From NCBI GenBank assembly GCA_028284955.1, contig JANQQS010000045.1, positions 1-42,992 of the forward strand: DNA of 42,992 nucleotides, given 5' to 3'. The notes under the pieces were generated by a model, which worked only from the letters and a program-made list of their open reading frames with translations, had not been told where the DNA came from and did no database searches. Every line of letters starts with the position of its first letter. Position 1 is the stretch's first letter. The stretch comes from Myxococcota bacterium (GTDB lineage: Bacteria; Myxococcota_A; Polyangia; Polyangiales; Houyiibacteriaceae). Both the position numbers and the translations under genes were made by a program. Positions 1 to 9,479 of this stretch are shown here, piece by piece.

Positions 1-38
1 GTCACGTGCCTCCTGGCGGGGGAGTTTGGGTGAATCGG

Positions 39-80
39 CGGGGTCGTACCCCGACGAGAGGGTCTGGGTGCCAGACCCTC
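39..80. repeat. Two adjacent perfect hairpins
   Basis: Two perfect inverted repeats lie side by side: CGGGGT/ACCCCG (39-44 and 48-53, 3-base loop) and GAGGGTCTGG/CCAGACCCTC (58-67 and 71-80, 3-base loop). They sit about 105 bases beyond the stop codon of the minus-strand sulfatase gene. They could end its transcript or that of a gene left of the window, but neither strand has a T-tract after the stems, so an ordinary intrinsic terminator is not well supported. A REP-like element is an alternative. The rest of 1-185 shows no gene. Confidence 0.5.
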
Positions 81-185
81 AGGCAAACTGATCACTGCCA
101 TAGACTAGGTGGGTGGTGTTTTTGTGGGCCGAGGATCGCGCAGCGCCGGTAGGCCAGTCGTTGCGTCCGCCAGGCCTTTGGGGAA

Positions 186-2987
186 CTACCGCGTGCGTCC
201 GATCCGAATCTTGCCCAGCGTGAGCAGGCTTTGTGTTGTGGCACGGTCGGTTTGAAGGGAGAGCCGCCGAGGCCCGCGTTTCACGGCAAAGTGGAGCGTG
301 AGGTCGAGCGGCGGGCGCAAACTGGGAGGGACAACAACCTGTATTTCGTCCCGAATGATCTCTCCGGGAACCCATCGATTGGTGAGGTAGTGTCCATTGA
401 GAGGATGGTGGGTTCCGTGAAAATCTCGTGGTAGCGCGGTGATCGCGGTGAACGGGACTTCGATGAGAAGGTCGTCGGAGATCTTGTTGTCGACGCGGTA
501 GTAGAACGTCACGCGAACTGCACTGCCAGGTCGAATCGGGCGTGTAGGTAGGTCGTAGCCCAGCAGCGTAAAATAGCCCGGGATGCGAGCTTGAATCCGA
601 TGCGACATGCGAGGCACGTTTTTGAGTCGATTGCGCGCGATGATGGCGCTGCTGCGATTTGTTTCGCGATTGGTGTGCATCCACGCGCGCAAGGCGCGAT
701 GAAGGCGCCGCGCGTCGCGTGGTCGCGCGTCGGTAAGGTCTCGTTGTTCGCGTGGGTCGGTACGCAAATCGAATAGTTGTGTCGTCCCTTCTCGAACGCG
801 CCAAATCATTTTGAGGTGATTCTCGCGGATGGCTTTTTGATCAAACGGGAACTTGCCGTCGGGCAACAGCTCGCTGAAGATCGGTCGCTTCGAGAACGCT
901 TTTTCTTTCGTGCCGAGGCGGCTCGTCGGCTTGTTCATCAGGGGAACGAGGCTTCGAGCGGGTGTTGGGCTGTCGAGTGGAATCTGGGCGAAGTTGAGCA
1001 ATGTCGGGAAGAGATCCATCAGCGCGACCGGGCGCTCGATGCGTGATGGAGAGATACCTGGCGCGCGAATGATGAGCGTGGATCGGAGCTCTTCTTCGTA
1101 GAGCGTGCGGCTGTGGCTGAAGTTGTCGTGTTCACCGAACGCTTCGCCGTGATCGGAGCCGATGACGACCACCGTTCGATCGTTCATATTCAGCGCTTTG
1201 AGTTGTTCGAGGATCACAGCAATCTGTTCGTCGGTGAGAATGATTTCTTCGTCGTAGCGATCGACGCGAGAGTCTCCAAATCGGCTTGGTCGGCCATCGT
1301 GCAAGTAGGGCCAGTGGGTATTGAAGATATAGATCCAAAGCAACCAGGGCTGCTTTCGTGGCGCGAGGCGCTGCAATACGGCGAGCCCTCGATTGAGTAC
1401 GAGTTCGCGCCGAGGCTTGTAGCTGCTCGCGTGGCGAACCTCGTGAAACCCCTGGAAGAAGCCGCCGACTTTAGTGAAATAGTCCGTGCCGACCGCAGCG
1501 GCGACTCGATATCCGTGCTGAGACAGTATTTCGGCTAGCGTTTTGTTTTCCGGAAGCAGCGAAGGGTAGAGATACTCTGGCCCATAGGCGATTTGCGAAG
1601 GATAGAGCCCGGTGAAGATTGCGGGAATCGATCGGATACTGCGGGACGATTGCGCGATCGCATGATCAAAAAAGGAGGATGTTTCCGCGAACTGATCGAT
1701 GGTCGGCGACAGACTGCGATGGTAGCCGCCCGCGCCGAGATGATCGGGTCGGAGCGCATCCGCGGTGATGATAAGAAAATTGGGTCGCGCCAAGTTTGCG
1801 GGAGTTTCCCCGTAGGAGTTCACGATGCGCGAGTTCGCCTCGGGCCACCCGTCCCCGTCGAAGCAATCCGAATCGATCCCGTCGCCACGAATGTCGAATG
1901 CGCCAGGGTGAATGGAAGGATCGTCGTCGTTGCAGTCTTTTCCACCAAATGTCCAGCTGTGGCCATCGTGATCTGCGTCGGCGAGGCGACCGTAGCTGCG
2001 GACTAAAGGCAAACCCAAAACGGACGAGCCTTCAAGCCATGTGCGACCCGTGTTGTAGATTCCGTACGTGTGCGCGGTAGCGGCGAGACTTCCGCACGCG
2101 ACGACGCAAGCGGCAGCCGCCATAAAGCCTCGCGGGGGGGCGCTCCGAGATGGCTCCTGAGCTGCCTGCGTTCGGACCGTTCGACTTCGCACGGTTTTTC
2201 GTCGCACGGTTTTTCGTCGAACCGTTCTGGCAACGATTGCGTACGTCAGTGCGACACCGAGGGGCCACACCAGTCGTACGGGGTCGGTTCCCACCAAGAT
2301 GTTTTCGATGGTCGCGGCAAGATCAAAACGCAGCGCCGCGTAGCTCGCCGCGCCAATCAACGCGAGCAAGGTGCCTGCTCCGAGCGTCGCTGCGGTGGCC
2401 CATCGTCCTGCCGCGCGAGCCACCACCAGCGCGGCTTGCCAGACGAAGCTGGTGACCGCGCTGAGAAGAACAACAAGCACAAGAAGCGACAGTGCGAGCG
2501 CCCATAGCGCGAGGTCTGGGCGGTGATAGTTCGTCGTAAAGTGGACCGCGAGGCGGTGGGCAGACGCCACGAACGCGGTCGAGATGACGAGCGCGGTGAG
2601 TCCTGTGGCAAAGCCGCGCGGGTCGTAGCGACGCCATTGCGGGTTGGCGAGGCGATGGCGCAGAGGATCGAACATCCGAAGGCGACGTATGGCGGCGAGC
2701 GCGCTCCCGACCAAGGCGCCTCCCAGCAGCCCCCACGGTAGATACATCGATACCAGGTGCCCCGCCGCGGTTAGCCAAACCAGAGGAGCAAGATGAGGGT
2801 CTGGGTTTCGTGCGACACCGATCGCAAAGTCGCCGAGTCCCGCCAGCAGAGCAGTGAATACGCCAACCCAGATTTGCTCGGTAAGCGCAGGAGGCTGAGT
2901 GAGCAGACGCGGCTGGGCCAGCAAACGTTGCGAAGCGGAGGCGGTTGAAGATGGCGGAGCTTTTCGCAACTCGGTGCGCCCGACCAT
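186..2987 (-). CDS. Membrane-anchored sulfatase-fold hydrolase/transferase with MopE-type metal-binding motif
   Basis: 933 aa. The first 310 residues hold about seven hydrophobic segments, including 40-60, 126-148, 160-192, 203-217, 238-253 and 288-305. Between segments lies a basic run of TVRRK-type repeats near 254-273. Residues 337-380 match the MopE-type metal-binding pattern: D-x-D-x-D-G, then DCNDDD, PGA and DSDCFDGD. The C-terminal half, from about 402, is a PF00884 alkaline-phosphatase/sulfatase fold with ITADALRPDHLG (D410, D415) and SDHGEAFGEH metal-site motifs. The usual formylglycine motif CxPxR or SxPxR is absent; the matching stretch before FTGLYPSQ reads S-I-R-S-I-P (450-455). 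Ordinary sulfatase activity is therefore uncertain, and phosphoglycerol or phosphoethanolamine transfer, or another esterase role, is possible. The catalytic part should face the periplasm. The ATG has a strong Shine-Dalgarno (TTAGGAG, 8 bases upstream). It diverges from the glycosyltransferase at 3040. Confidence 0.85.
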   Translation of the reverse strand: MVGRTELRKAPPSSTASASQRLLAQPRLLTQPPALTEQIWVGVFTALLAGLGDFAIGVARNPDPHLAPLVWLTAAGHLVSMYLPWGLLGGALVGSALAAIRRLRMFDPLRHRLANPQWRRYDPRGFATGLTALVISTAFVASAHRLAVHFTTNYHRPDLALWALALSLLVLVVLLSAVTSFVWQAALVVARAAGRWATAATLGAGTLLALIGAASYAALRFDLAATIENILVGTDPVRLVWPLGVALTYAIVARTVRRKTVRRKTVRSRTVRTQAAQEPSRSAPPRGFMAAAACVVACGSLAATAHTYGIYNTGRTWLEGSSVLGLPLVRSYGRLADADHDGHSWTFGGKDCNDDDPSIHPGAFDIRGDGIDSDCFDGDGWPEANSRIVNSYGETPANLARPNFLIITADALRPDHLGAGGYHRSLSPTIDQFAETSSFFDHAIAQSSRSIRSIPAIFTGLYPSQIAYGPEYLYPSLLPENKTLAEILSQHGYRVAAAVGTDYFTKVGGFFQGFHEVRHASSYKPRRELVLNRGLAVLQRLAPRKQPWLLWIYIFNTHWPYLHDGRPSRFGDSRVDRYDEEIILTDEQIAVILEQLKALNMNDRTVVVIGSDHGEAFGEHDNFSHSRTLYEEELRSTLIIRAPGISPSRIERPVALMDLFPTLLNFAQIPLDSPTPARSLVPLMNKPTSRLGTKEKAFSKRPIFSELLPDGKFPFDQKAIRENHLKMIWRVREGTTQLFDLRTDPREQRDLTDARPRDARRLHRALRAWMHTNRETNRSSAIIARNRLKNVPRMSHRIQARIPGYFTLLGYDLPTRPIRPGSAVRVTFYYRVDNKISDDLLIEVPFTAITALPRDFHGTHHPLNGHYLTNRWVPGEIIRDEIQVVVPPSLRPPLDLTLHFAVKRGPRRLSLQTDRATTQSLLTLGKIRIGRTR

Positions 2988-3039
2988 AGCGTTCTCCTAA
3001 GGGGTAGCGCCACTTCCCGTTTCATGCCACGTCGGTCCG

Positions 3040-4773
3040 ATGGCCAACCGCGTTCTCGCATCGCCGAAGGGTCGGGCTCGGAGAATCTTCGATCGCACCA
3101 TGGTCGATCACGGAATTGGTTTTTTTCTCGCCCTGGCGTACTGCGCGCTGTTGATCGCGACCGCGAACGAGCTGGCGATGTCTCGTGACGAGGGGTTTTA
3201 TGTGGTCGCGGCGGAACGCTATGGAGGTTGGTTTGAGCAGCTCTTCGAAGCGCCGGCCCAGGCGCTCGAGCGGGCGTCCATCGATCGAGCGTGGAGCTAC
3301 AATCGGGAACACCCACCGCTCACGAAAAGCCTCTTCGCCATATCGCTGCTCGTTGAGGAACGCTACGGTTGGTTCGGGAGCCCGGGGCTTGCCACACGAT
3401 TCCCTGCGATGGCCATGGCGGGAGCGATGTTGTGGATGGTTTTTGTGTTTGGAGCTCGTGCCGCAGGACGGGGCGTCGGTTTATTTGCCGCGCTCGCTCT
3501 TGGGCTGATGCCGCGGGTGTTCTATCACGCACACCTGGCTTGCTTCGATATCCCCATTGTGTTTTGGCTGACGGTGGTGAGCTATTGCTATTGGCAATCG
3601 CTCTTGAGACGGCGTTGGCTGGCCGTCGTGGGGTGGCAGGTTGCGCTGGGGAGCTCCTACGGCCTCGCCCTTGCGACCAAGCATAATGCTTGGATTCTCC
3701 CCGGGGTATTCGCGATTCACTGGATATGGGCGCAAGTTCGAGAATCGCGGAGCGAACGAACGCTGAGTCGTATCCCGTGGTGGTTGCTGTCGATGGCGTT
3801 TTTGGGAGTGCTTCTGTGTTGGAGTCTCTGGCCGTGGATGTGGCACGATACCGCGGATCGGTTTGCCGACTACGTTGCGTTTCACGTGCGGCACGAGCAC
3901 TACAACTTCGAGTACTTCGGTCAGAACATTTTCCAGGCGCCAGTGCCCATCAGCGTTCCTTGGGTGATGACGGCGTTGACGATTCCTCTCACCGTGTTGA
4001 TGCTCGCTGCGCTGGGGATTGGCCGGTGTTTCTGGAAGCCATGGATATCGACTGACGTCCGGTCGAACGAAGCCGAGCCGATGGACCCACGAGCGATGGG
4101 GATTGGCGATCCGCGACGCACCGCGGTGCTATGGCTCGGCTTGCTGTTCGCTCCTTTGGTGGCCATCTCACTGCCGAGCACGCCAGTGTTCGGGGGCACC
4201 AAACATTGGATGCCTGGCTATCCTTTTTTGGCGCTCTTTGCCGGCATAGGTTGTTTTCAGGCGGTCTCTGCGCTGAGAGCGTGGACGGCCGACCGGATGG
4301 CCAAGCGACCCTGGACGCGTATCATTGCGCCAGCGTGTGGTGGTTTGTTGCTCGCCCCCTCAGCGGTGGAAACCGTACATAGCCATCCGCTTGCGCTTTC
4401 TCACTATGGCGTGCTCGCGGGCGGCGTAGCGGGCGCCGCGGACCTCGGCATGAATCGCCAATTTTGGGGATTCACCCAGGGGCGCTTGGCAGGATGGTTC
4501 CGCCGCCGAATGCCCCAAGGAGGCCGAGTCTGGCCGTGCGATACGCTTGCCAAGGCGTGGGAGATGATGCAGCGCGATGGGATGCTGCCGGAGAATATTC
4601 GCGCCACCTTTCAACTCTCGTCGGCCGATTACGCCATCGTGCATCATGAGCTTCACTTCGCGGACATCGAGCACCAGATTTGGCAGGCCTACGGCACGGT
4701 GCAGCCCGTTCATGTACTCACCTTCGATGGGGTACCGATCGTTTCCGTCTACAAAAATCCGCGGAAACGGTGA
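3040..4773 (+). CDS. GT-C (PMT/ArnT-like) membrane glycosyltransferase
   Basis: 577 aa, with a hydrophobic polytopic N-terminal two thirds and a soluble C-terminal third. The first extracytoplasmic loop carries SRDEGFY (D50-E51), the acidic motif of GT39/PMT enzymes, followed by EHPPLTKSLF and HLACFDIPIVFW, also typical of the family. Family members transfer a sugar from a polyprenyl-phosphate carrier to lipid, glycan or protein on the periplasmic side. Donor and acceptor cannot be read from the sequence. The ATG lies 52 bases from the divergent sulfatase start, and an intrinsic terminator follows 20 bases after the stop. A link with the sulfatase-fold enzyme in envelope glycan modification is possible but only inferred. 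Confidence 0.85.
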   Translation: MANRVLASPKGRARRIFDRTMVDHGIGFFLALAYCALLIATANELAMSRDEGFYVVAAERYGGWFEQLFEAPAQALERASIDRAWSYNREHPPLTKSLFAISLLVEERYGWFGSPGLATRFPAMAMAGAMLWMVFVFGARAAGRGVGLFAALALGLMPRVFYHAHLACFDIPIVFWLTVVSYCYWQSLLRRRWLAVVGWQVALGSSYGLALATKHNAWILPGVFAIHWIWAQVRESRSERTLSRIPWWLLSMAFLGVLLCWSLWPWMWHDTADRFADYVAFHVRHEHYNFEYFGQNIFQAPVPISVPWVMTALTIPLTVLMLAALGIGRCFWKPWISTDVRSNEAEPMDPRAMGIGDPRRTAVLWLGLLFAPLVAISLPSTPVFGGTKHWMPGYPFLALFAGIGCFQAVSALRAWTADRMAKRPWTRIIAPACGGLLLAPSAVETVHSHPLALSHYGVLAGGVAGAADLGMNRQFWGFTQGRLAGWFRRRMPQGGRVWPCDTLAKAWEMMQRDGMLPENIRATFQLSSADYAIVHHELHFADIEHQIWQAYGTVQPVHVLTFDGVPIVSVYKNPRKR

Positions 4774-4792
4774 AGCAGACGACTCGGTTGAC

Positions 4793-4818
4793 CCGGGCCC
4801 GGAAGCGGGCTCGGTTTT
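4793..4818 (+). terminator. Intrinsic terminator after the GT-C gene
   Basis: A nine-pair stem CCGGGCCCG/CGGGCTCGG (4793-4801 with 4806-4814, one G-U pair) has a GAAG loop and is followed directly by TTTT (4815-4818). It begins 20 bases after the stop codon at 4773. It should separate the glycosyltransferase transcript from lon. Confidence 0.8.
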
Positions 4819-5002
4819 CGTAGACAGTCGTAGGCGCCTGAAACTATGGCTGTTTCTCGCAAGCTTGCCTGTTTTTGACACCACGACTATGTTGCTTCGC
4901 AGTTCGTTCGCGAGGGTACGAGCGACGCAAAATGGGAACCGTGATACCGCAATATTGTGCAACTATTTGTGTCTGCGATGTGCCAACATAAATCTTTGGG
5001 AC

Positions 5003-5033
5003 CCCAATTGGGACCTACGAAACCCAATCTGGG
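5003..5033 (+). promoter_or_regulatory. Pair of operator-like palindromes upstream of lon
   Basis: CCCAATTGGG (5003-5012) is a perfect palindrome. CCCA-ATC-TGGG (5023-5033) is a near copy whose centre lies about 20.5 bases further on, close to two helical turns. This fits cooperative binding by a dimeric regulator. In RNA, ATTGGG (5007-5012) could instead pair with CCCAAT (5023-5028). No known regulator consensus was recognised. Confidence 0.4.
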
Positions 5034-5093
5034 GCCTTTGCTCGAAAATGGGCCGAAACATCGAAAGCCCGAACTGAGGCATAAAAACAATGG

Positions 5094-7538
5094 GTGACCA
5101 TGTCTGACGAGGAAAATCCCCGGATTCCGACTTCAGAAGACGCCGATATCGAGCTCGACGAGGAGCTTCCGGTTCTGCCGATCCGCAATGCGGTGCTGTT
5201 TCCTGGCGCGGTAGCCCCCTTCGACGTGGGGCGCGAGAAATCGGTGGCGTTGGTAGAGGACATCGAGAACTTGAATCAACCGGTCATCGCGATTTTCGCG
5301 CAGCGTGACCCCACCACCGATGAACCCGGGGTCGACGATCTCTATCCGGTCGGTGTTGCCGCGCGCGTGCTCAAGGCGCTCAAGCACAGCTCAGGAAACT
5401 ACAGCCTGATCTTGCAAGGCCTGCTTCGCGTGCGCATGGAGGGCGTGAGCGCCCAAGATCCCTACATCAAAGCGCGTGTCTCCAGGCTCGACGAGCCGAA
5501 GTCCGAAGACGTTGAGAGCGAAGCGTTGGCCATGAGCCTGCGCGACATTGCCAAGCAGGTCATTCAGCTGATGCCTGAGCTTCCTCGCGAAGCGAGCACC
5601 CTGATCGATTCGATTCAGGAGCCGGGGCAGCTCGCTGATTTGGTGGCCGCCAACTTGGACGCTCCGGTCGACGAAAAGGCACAGCTGCTTGAAACGATCG
5701 ATGCCAAGGACAGGATTCGCAAGGTGCTCCGGCTGCTGACGCGGCAGCTTGAAATCCTCAAGATGAGAGAGCGCATCAACTCTCAGATCAAAGAGGAGAT
5801 GGGCAAGAATCAACGGGAGTACGTACTTCGCCAGCAGCTGAAAGCCATCAAAGAAGAGCTTGGCGAGGAGGAGGGCGACACCGGTGATCTCGATGCGTTG
5901 GAAGAGCGCATCGCCAAAGCGGACCTCGCCAAAGAGGCCGACAAAGTCGCGCGCAAGCAGCTAAAACGCCTTCGGCAGATGCAGGTTGGGTCGGCCGAAT
6001 ACACCGTGGTGCGCACCTATATCGACTGGATTTTGGATGTGCCCTGGTCCAAGCAAACCGCCGACAACCTGGACATTGCCCAGGTGCGCCGGGTGCTCGA
6101 TGAGGATCATTCAGGGCTCGAGAAAGTCAAAAAGCGCATCGTGGAATACTTGGCGGTGCGCAAACTAAAAAAGGACAAGAAGGGCCCCATTCTTTGTCTG
6201 ATTGGTCCGCCTGGTGTCGGTAAAACTTCGCTCGGACGGAGCGTGAGCCGAGCTTTAGGAAGAAAGTTTCACCGCATCAGTTTGGGCGGCGTGCACGACG
6301 AAGCGGCAATACGAGGCCACCGCCGCACGTACGTTGGTGCGCTTCCCGGTCAGGTCATCCAGGGAATGAAGAAATCGGGCACCATCAACCCGGTGTTCAT
6401 GCTCGACGAGATCGACAAAATCGGCCACGACTTCCGCGGCGATCCCGCGGCGGCGTTGCTCGAAGTCTTGGACCCAGAGCAAAACGATACGTTCAGCGAT
6501 CACTACCTCGAAATTCCCTACGACCTCTCCAAAGTGATGTTTATTGCGACGGCCAACGTTGGTGACACGATTCCTGCGCCGCTGCGAGACCGCATGGAGA
6601 TCATCGAAATTCCTGGCTACACGCGACGCGAAAAACTCGACATCGCGCGTGTGCATTTGCTGCCTAAGCAGCTTGATGAGCACGGGATCAAGCCGGAAAA
6701 AGTCGACATCGCGGACGACGCGGTTCGGTCTGTGATCGATCACTACACGCGCGAAGCGGGAGTTCGAAATCTCGAGCGGCAAATCGCCAGCGTGATTCGC
6801 GGGGTTGCGGTTAAAGTCGCCGAAGGCGAGGAGGGGCCCTGGACGATTCCCGACGAAGATTCCTTGCGGCCCTACTTGGGTCCCCCGCGATTCACGTCGG
6901 AGGTTGCCGAGCGCACCGAGGAAACGGGAGTGGCGACGGGCCTCGCGTGGACTTCGGTGGGTGGTGAAATCCTGTTCATTGAGGCTACGCGGATGCATGG
7001 CACGGGGAAGCTTCAGCTCACTGGGCAGCTTGGCGATGTGATGAAAGAGTCGGCGCAAGCTGCGATGAGCTACGTGCGCACCCGAGCCGCGGCGTTTGGC
7101 GTGGCAGAAGATTTTCTCGAGAAGTGCGATGTGCACATTCATATTCCGGCAGGCGCGATGCCCAAAGACGGGCCGAGCGCCGGCGTCACGATGATGACCG
7201 CGCTTGTCTCGCTATTCACCGGCATCCACGTACGTCACGACGTCGCGATGACCGGTGAAATCACATTGCGCGGTCGCGTGTTGCCAGTCGGCGGCATCAA
7301 GGAAAAGGTGCTCGCCGCGCATCGCGCAGGCATCAAACGGGTCATCCTTCCAGAGCGCAATACCGCCGACTTGGAGGAAGTGCCCGAAGAAGTACGCGAT
7401 ACCCTCGAGTTTGTTCCCGTCTGCAAAGTAGACGAGGTGCTCGCCAACGCGCTTTCCGAACCGGACAAGCTGGAATTGGAGCTGGGCGACGAGAAAAAGA
7501 AAGATTCGTCAGCCTCGCAGGTGCACCCGCCGGCCTAG
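5094..7538 (+). CDS. lon: ATP-dependent Lon protease (S16)
   Basis: 814 aa, a normal length for bacterial LonA. It has the N-terminal substrate-binding domain ([14 protein letters not shown] near 25-38), a coiled middle section, and an AAA+ module with Walker A GPPGVGKT (about 371-378) and Walker [10 protein letters not shown]. The C-terminal protease domain has the catalytic serine in KDGPSAG (S695) and the catalytic lysine in [11 protein letters not shown] (K738), which form the Ser-Lys dyad. Lon is a cytoplasmic quality-control and regulatory protease that unfolds and degrades misfolded and specific short-lived proteins. The start is either GTG at 5094 or ATG at 5100; the only SD-like GAGG lies rather far upstream of both. 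A long leader suggests regulation. The gene is convergent with the transporter operon. Confidence 0.97.
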   Translation: MTMSDEENPRIPTSEDADIELDEELPVLPIRNAVLFPGAVAPFDVGREKSVALVEDIENLNQPVIAIFAQRDPTTDEPGVDDLYPVGVAARVLKALKHSSGNYSLILQGLLRVRMEGVSAQDPYIKARVSRLDEPKSEDVESEALAMSLRDIAKQVIQLMPELPREASTLIDSIQEPGQLADLVAANLDAPVDEKAQLLETIDAKDRIRKVLRLLTRQLEILKMRERINSQIKEEMGKNQREYVLRQQLKAIKEELGEEEGDTGDLDALEERIAKADLAKEADKVARKQLKRLRQMQVGSAEYTVVRTYIDWILDVPWSKQTADNLDIAQVRRVLDEDHSGLEKVKKRIVEYLAVRKLKKDKKGPILCLIGPPGVGKTSLGRSVSRALGRKFHRISLGGVHDEAAIRGHRRTYVGALPGQVIQGMKKSGTINPVFMLDEIDKIGHDFRGDPAAALLEVLDPEQNDTFSDHYLEIPYDLSKVMFIATANVGDTIPAPLRDRMEIIEIPGYTRREKLDIARVHLLPKQLDEHGIKPEKVDIADDAVRSVIDHYTREAGVRNLERQIASVIRGVAVKVAEGEEGPWTIPDEDSLRPYLGPPRFTSEVAERTEETGVATGLAWTSVGGEILFIEATRMHGTGKLQLTGQLGDVMKESAQAAMSYVRTRAAAFGVAEDFLEKCDVHIHIPAGAMPKDGPSAGVTMMTALVSLFTGIHVRHDVAMTGEITLRGRVLPVGGIKEKVLAAHRAGIKRVILPERNTADLEEVPEEVRDTLEFVPVCKVDEVLANALSEPDKLELELGDEKKKDSSASQVHPPA

Positions 7539-7539
7539 G

Positions 7540-7570
7540 AAAAAGCCAAACGTATGCTCGCGATATGGCT
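7540..7570 (-). terminator. Possible weak terminator of the trehalase-transporter operon
   Basis: On the minus strand, five bases AGCCA (7570-7566) can pair with TGGCT (7548-7544) and are followed by five T residues (7544-7540). The 17-base loop is long and the stem short, so this is a weak candidate. It lies just past the permease stop codon. Confidence 0.25.
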
Positions 7571-7575
7571 CTGGC

Positions 7576-8406
7576 CTATTGCGTCTCCGCGACAGAGTGA
7601 AAACCGAACACCGTCAGGGAGATCAAAAAGCCAGGAAAGAAAACTAGCCAGGGGGCGTCTTGGAGATGGGAAAGGCCGTCTTGCAGCATCGTTCCCCACG
7701 AGGCGTCTGGTGGTGGCACGCCGAGGCCGAGGTAGCTCAGCGCTGCTTCTGCGAGGATAGCGCGGGCTACCGCGAGGGATGCGGCGACTCCCAGGGTCGA
7801 TTTGAGGTTGGGGAGCACGTGGTTCCGCATGATGCGCAAGCGCGATGCCCCAAGGGTTGTGGCGGCGGCGATGAAATCTTGGGCGGCGATTTCTTTTGTC
7901 TCCGCGCGGACAATCCGAGCGACGGTCATCCAGCTGGTTGCCGCGATCAATATGATCAGTTGAGGCAGGCTGGGCTCGAGGTACGACTGCGCGATCAGAA
8001 TCAAGAGCAGCAGCGGCAGGGCGACCGCGATATCAACCACGCGCATGAGCAGCCCGTCGATCCATCCTCCGAGGTAGCCGGCGCCCAAGCCGACGATGGT
8101 TCCCAGCGCGACCGCGGCCAGCATCGAAAGTAGACCCACGCTGATCGATACTCGAGCGCCGTGAAGCGCGCGGGCCCAGAGGTCGCGTCCCGCGGCATCG
8201 GTGCCGAAAGGATGGGCGGCGCCAGGAGGCGCGAGAATTTCGTCAACCGCGAGGTCGACGGCGTTGGGGTCGAACGAGGTAAGCCACGGCGCACATAGTG
8301 CAGCTATGCCGATCGCCGCGATGATAACTCGCCCAATCGTCTGTTTGGAAAGACGGAGGGGCCGCGACGCGGGTATTGCGGAGATCGATCCGCGTGCGCT
8401 GTTCAT
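7576..8406 (-). CDS. ABC transporter permease, DppC/OppC family
   Basis: 276 aa. After the first membrane segment it has HPFGTDAAGRDLWARALHGARVS, the family hallmark, then five further hydrophobic segments and an EAA-type loop (AATTLGASRLRIMRNHVLPN) that normally contacts the ATPase. It forms the inner-membrane channel with the neighbouring DppB-like subunit. The ATG start at 8406 overlaps the upstream permease stop in ATGA, so translation is probably coupled; upstream in-frame codons reach into that gene and are unlikely. The C-terminus stops at GFHSVAETQ, without the usual GDxLRDxLDP tail, so the last dozen residues of the family are missing. Neither alternative frame restores that tail. 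Confidence 0.92.
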   Translation of the reverse strand: MNSARGSISAIPASRPLRLSKQTIGRVIIAAIGIAALCAPWLTSFDPNAVDLAVDEILAPPGAAHPFGTDAAGRDLWARALHGARVSISVGLLSMLAAVALGTIVGLGAGYLGGWIDGLLMRVVDIAVALPLLLLILIAQSYLEPSLPQLIILIAATSWMTVARIVRAETKEIAAQDFIAAATTLGASRLRIMRNHVLPNLKSTLGVAASLAVARAILAEAALSYLGLGVPPPDASWGTMLQDGLSHLQDAPWLVFFPGFLISLTVFGFHSVAETQ

Positions 8407-9470
8407 CGGGCGGCCCTTCCTCCATGGTACCCGGTCTTGTTCAATCCGGTCTCGCTCAGCCCAGGCTCGGCCTGGGGCCGAGAACCAAACACGCGTAGTC
8501 GAGGGTCGAGCGCGCCGTAGGCTATGTCGGCAAGCAGGTTGCCGATGACCACAAACACCGCAATGGTCACCGACAATCCGAGGACGAGGGGATAGTCTCG
8601 GCTCTGAATGGCTTCTACGCTCAGCCGACCCAGGCCCGGCCATGAAAATACCGTCTCCACGATGTACGAACCTTCGACCAGTGCGCCGATTCCCGTGCCC
8701 AACAAGGTGACCGTAGGAAGCAACGCGTTGCGGAGCCCGTGATTCAGCACCACCGTACGTTCTCGAAGGCCTTTGGCGCGCGCGGTTCGAACAAACTGTC
8801 CGCGCAGCGCGTCGACCAGGCTGGCGCGTTGGTATCGCGCCCAAACCGCGAGCTGCGCCAGCGATAGCGTCACCACGGGAAGTACGAAATGCGCACTCTG
8901 AGACCAGAGATTTGCCGCTTCGGATGAAGCTAGGCCAAGCACGCTCGCGTGCGCAGGACTCATGCCCCCGCTCGGCAGCCATTGAAGCTGCACCGCGAAC
9001 ACATGAATCAGCATGAGACCGACCCATACCGAAGGGGCGGAAAGTGCGAGCGTGGTGACCCATCCGCCGATCCTGTCGATCCATCTTCCAGGACGGAGCG
9101 CCATTCCGACTCCCAAGCTTATGCCAAGCATTAAGCTGAAAAGCAGTGCAGACCCCATCAAGAGCAGCGAAGCGGGCAAGCGCTCTTGAATGAGGTCAAT
9201 CACCGGCCGACGCAAGCTGATCGAGCGCCCGAGATCACCGCGCGACGCGCGCGAAGCCCATCGCGCATATTGAATCCAAAGGGGCTTGTCGAGGCCATAC
9301 TGGGCTCGGAGCCGGTTGCGATGTGCGGGGGTCGAGACGGCCGCGCCGTCTCCCGCTGCGGTCGCCAAAGGGTCTCCGGGAGCTAGGTGAGCCAGCAGAA
9401 ACGCTCCCATTGAGACGAGAAGCACCACCCATAGCGAGTGTGCAAGGCGACGAAGAACTATCGCTTGCAT
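8403..9470 (-). CDS. ABC transporter permease, DppB/OppB family
   Basis: 355 aa. The N-terminus (RLAHSLWVVLLVSMGAFLL then HLAPGDPL) and the stretch LDKPLWIQYARW are typical of DppB-type permeases. The EAA loop (AKGLRERTVVLNHGLRNALLP) and the GSYIVETVFSWPGLGRL region are well conserved, and the C-terminus ends in the usual ALDPRLR-containing tail. It is the partner inner-membrane subunit of the next permease, with which it overlaps by four bases (ATGA). Its start lies only nine bases after the stop of the solute-binding protein gene, so all are one transcription unit. Members of this family import peptides, nickel or oligosaccharides; the substrate cannot be read from the permease alone. Confidence 0.93.
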   Translation of the reverse strand: MQAIVLRRLAHSLWVVLLVSMGAFLLAHLAPGDPLATAAGDGAAVSTPAHRNRLRAQYGLDKPLWIQYARWASRASRGDLGRSISLRRPVIDLIQERLPASLLLMGSALLFSLMLGISLGVGMALRPGRWIDRIGGWVTTLALSAPSVWVGLMLIHVFAVQLQWLPSGGMSPAHASVLGLASSEAANLWSQSAHFVLPVVTLSLAQLAVWARYQRASLVDALRGQFVRTARAKGLRERTVVLNHGLRNALLPTVTLLGTGIGALVEGSYIVETVFSWPGLGRLSVEAIQSRDYPLVLGLSVTIAVFVVIGNLLADIAYGALDPRLRVFGSRPQAEPGLSETGLNKTGYHGGRAAR

Positions 9471-9479
9471 GGTTCAGAG

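Larger units (their letters stand above)
4774..5093 (+). other. 320-base non-coding leader upstream of lon
   Basis: No credible coding frame is seen. The stretch holds the terminator of the preceding gene (4793-4818), an isolated TTGACA (4875-4880) without a matching -10 box at normal spacing, and two operator-like palindromes (5003-5033). The second half is more AT-rich than its surroundings. I see no CIRCE element, the HrcA heat-shock operator. A GAGG (5076-5079) lies before the lon start codons. Confidence 0.55.

Noticed and set aside
5090-5107. Short leader peptide frame (ATG at 5090) before lon
   Set aside because: It encodes only five residues with no recognisable attenuator, so it is probably chance.
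6255-7142. 295-codon open frame antisense to lon
   Set aside because: Lon is certain on the other strand, and this translation shows no known motif.
8407-9084. Extended N-terminus of the DppC-like permease
   Set aside because: The extra residues overlap the DppB gene and have no permease character; the ATG at 8406 in an ATGA overlap is the natural start.
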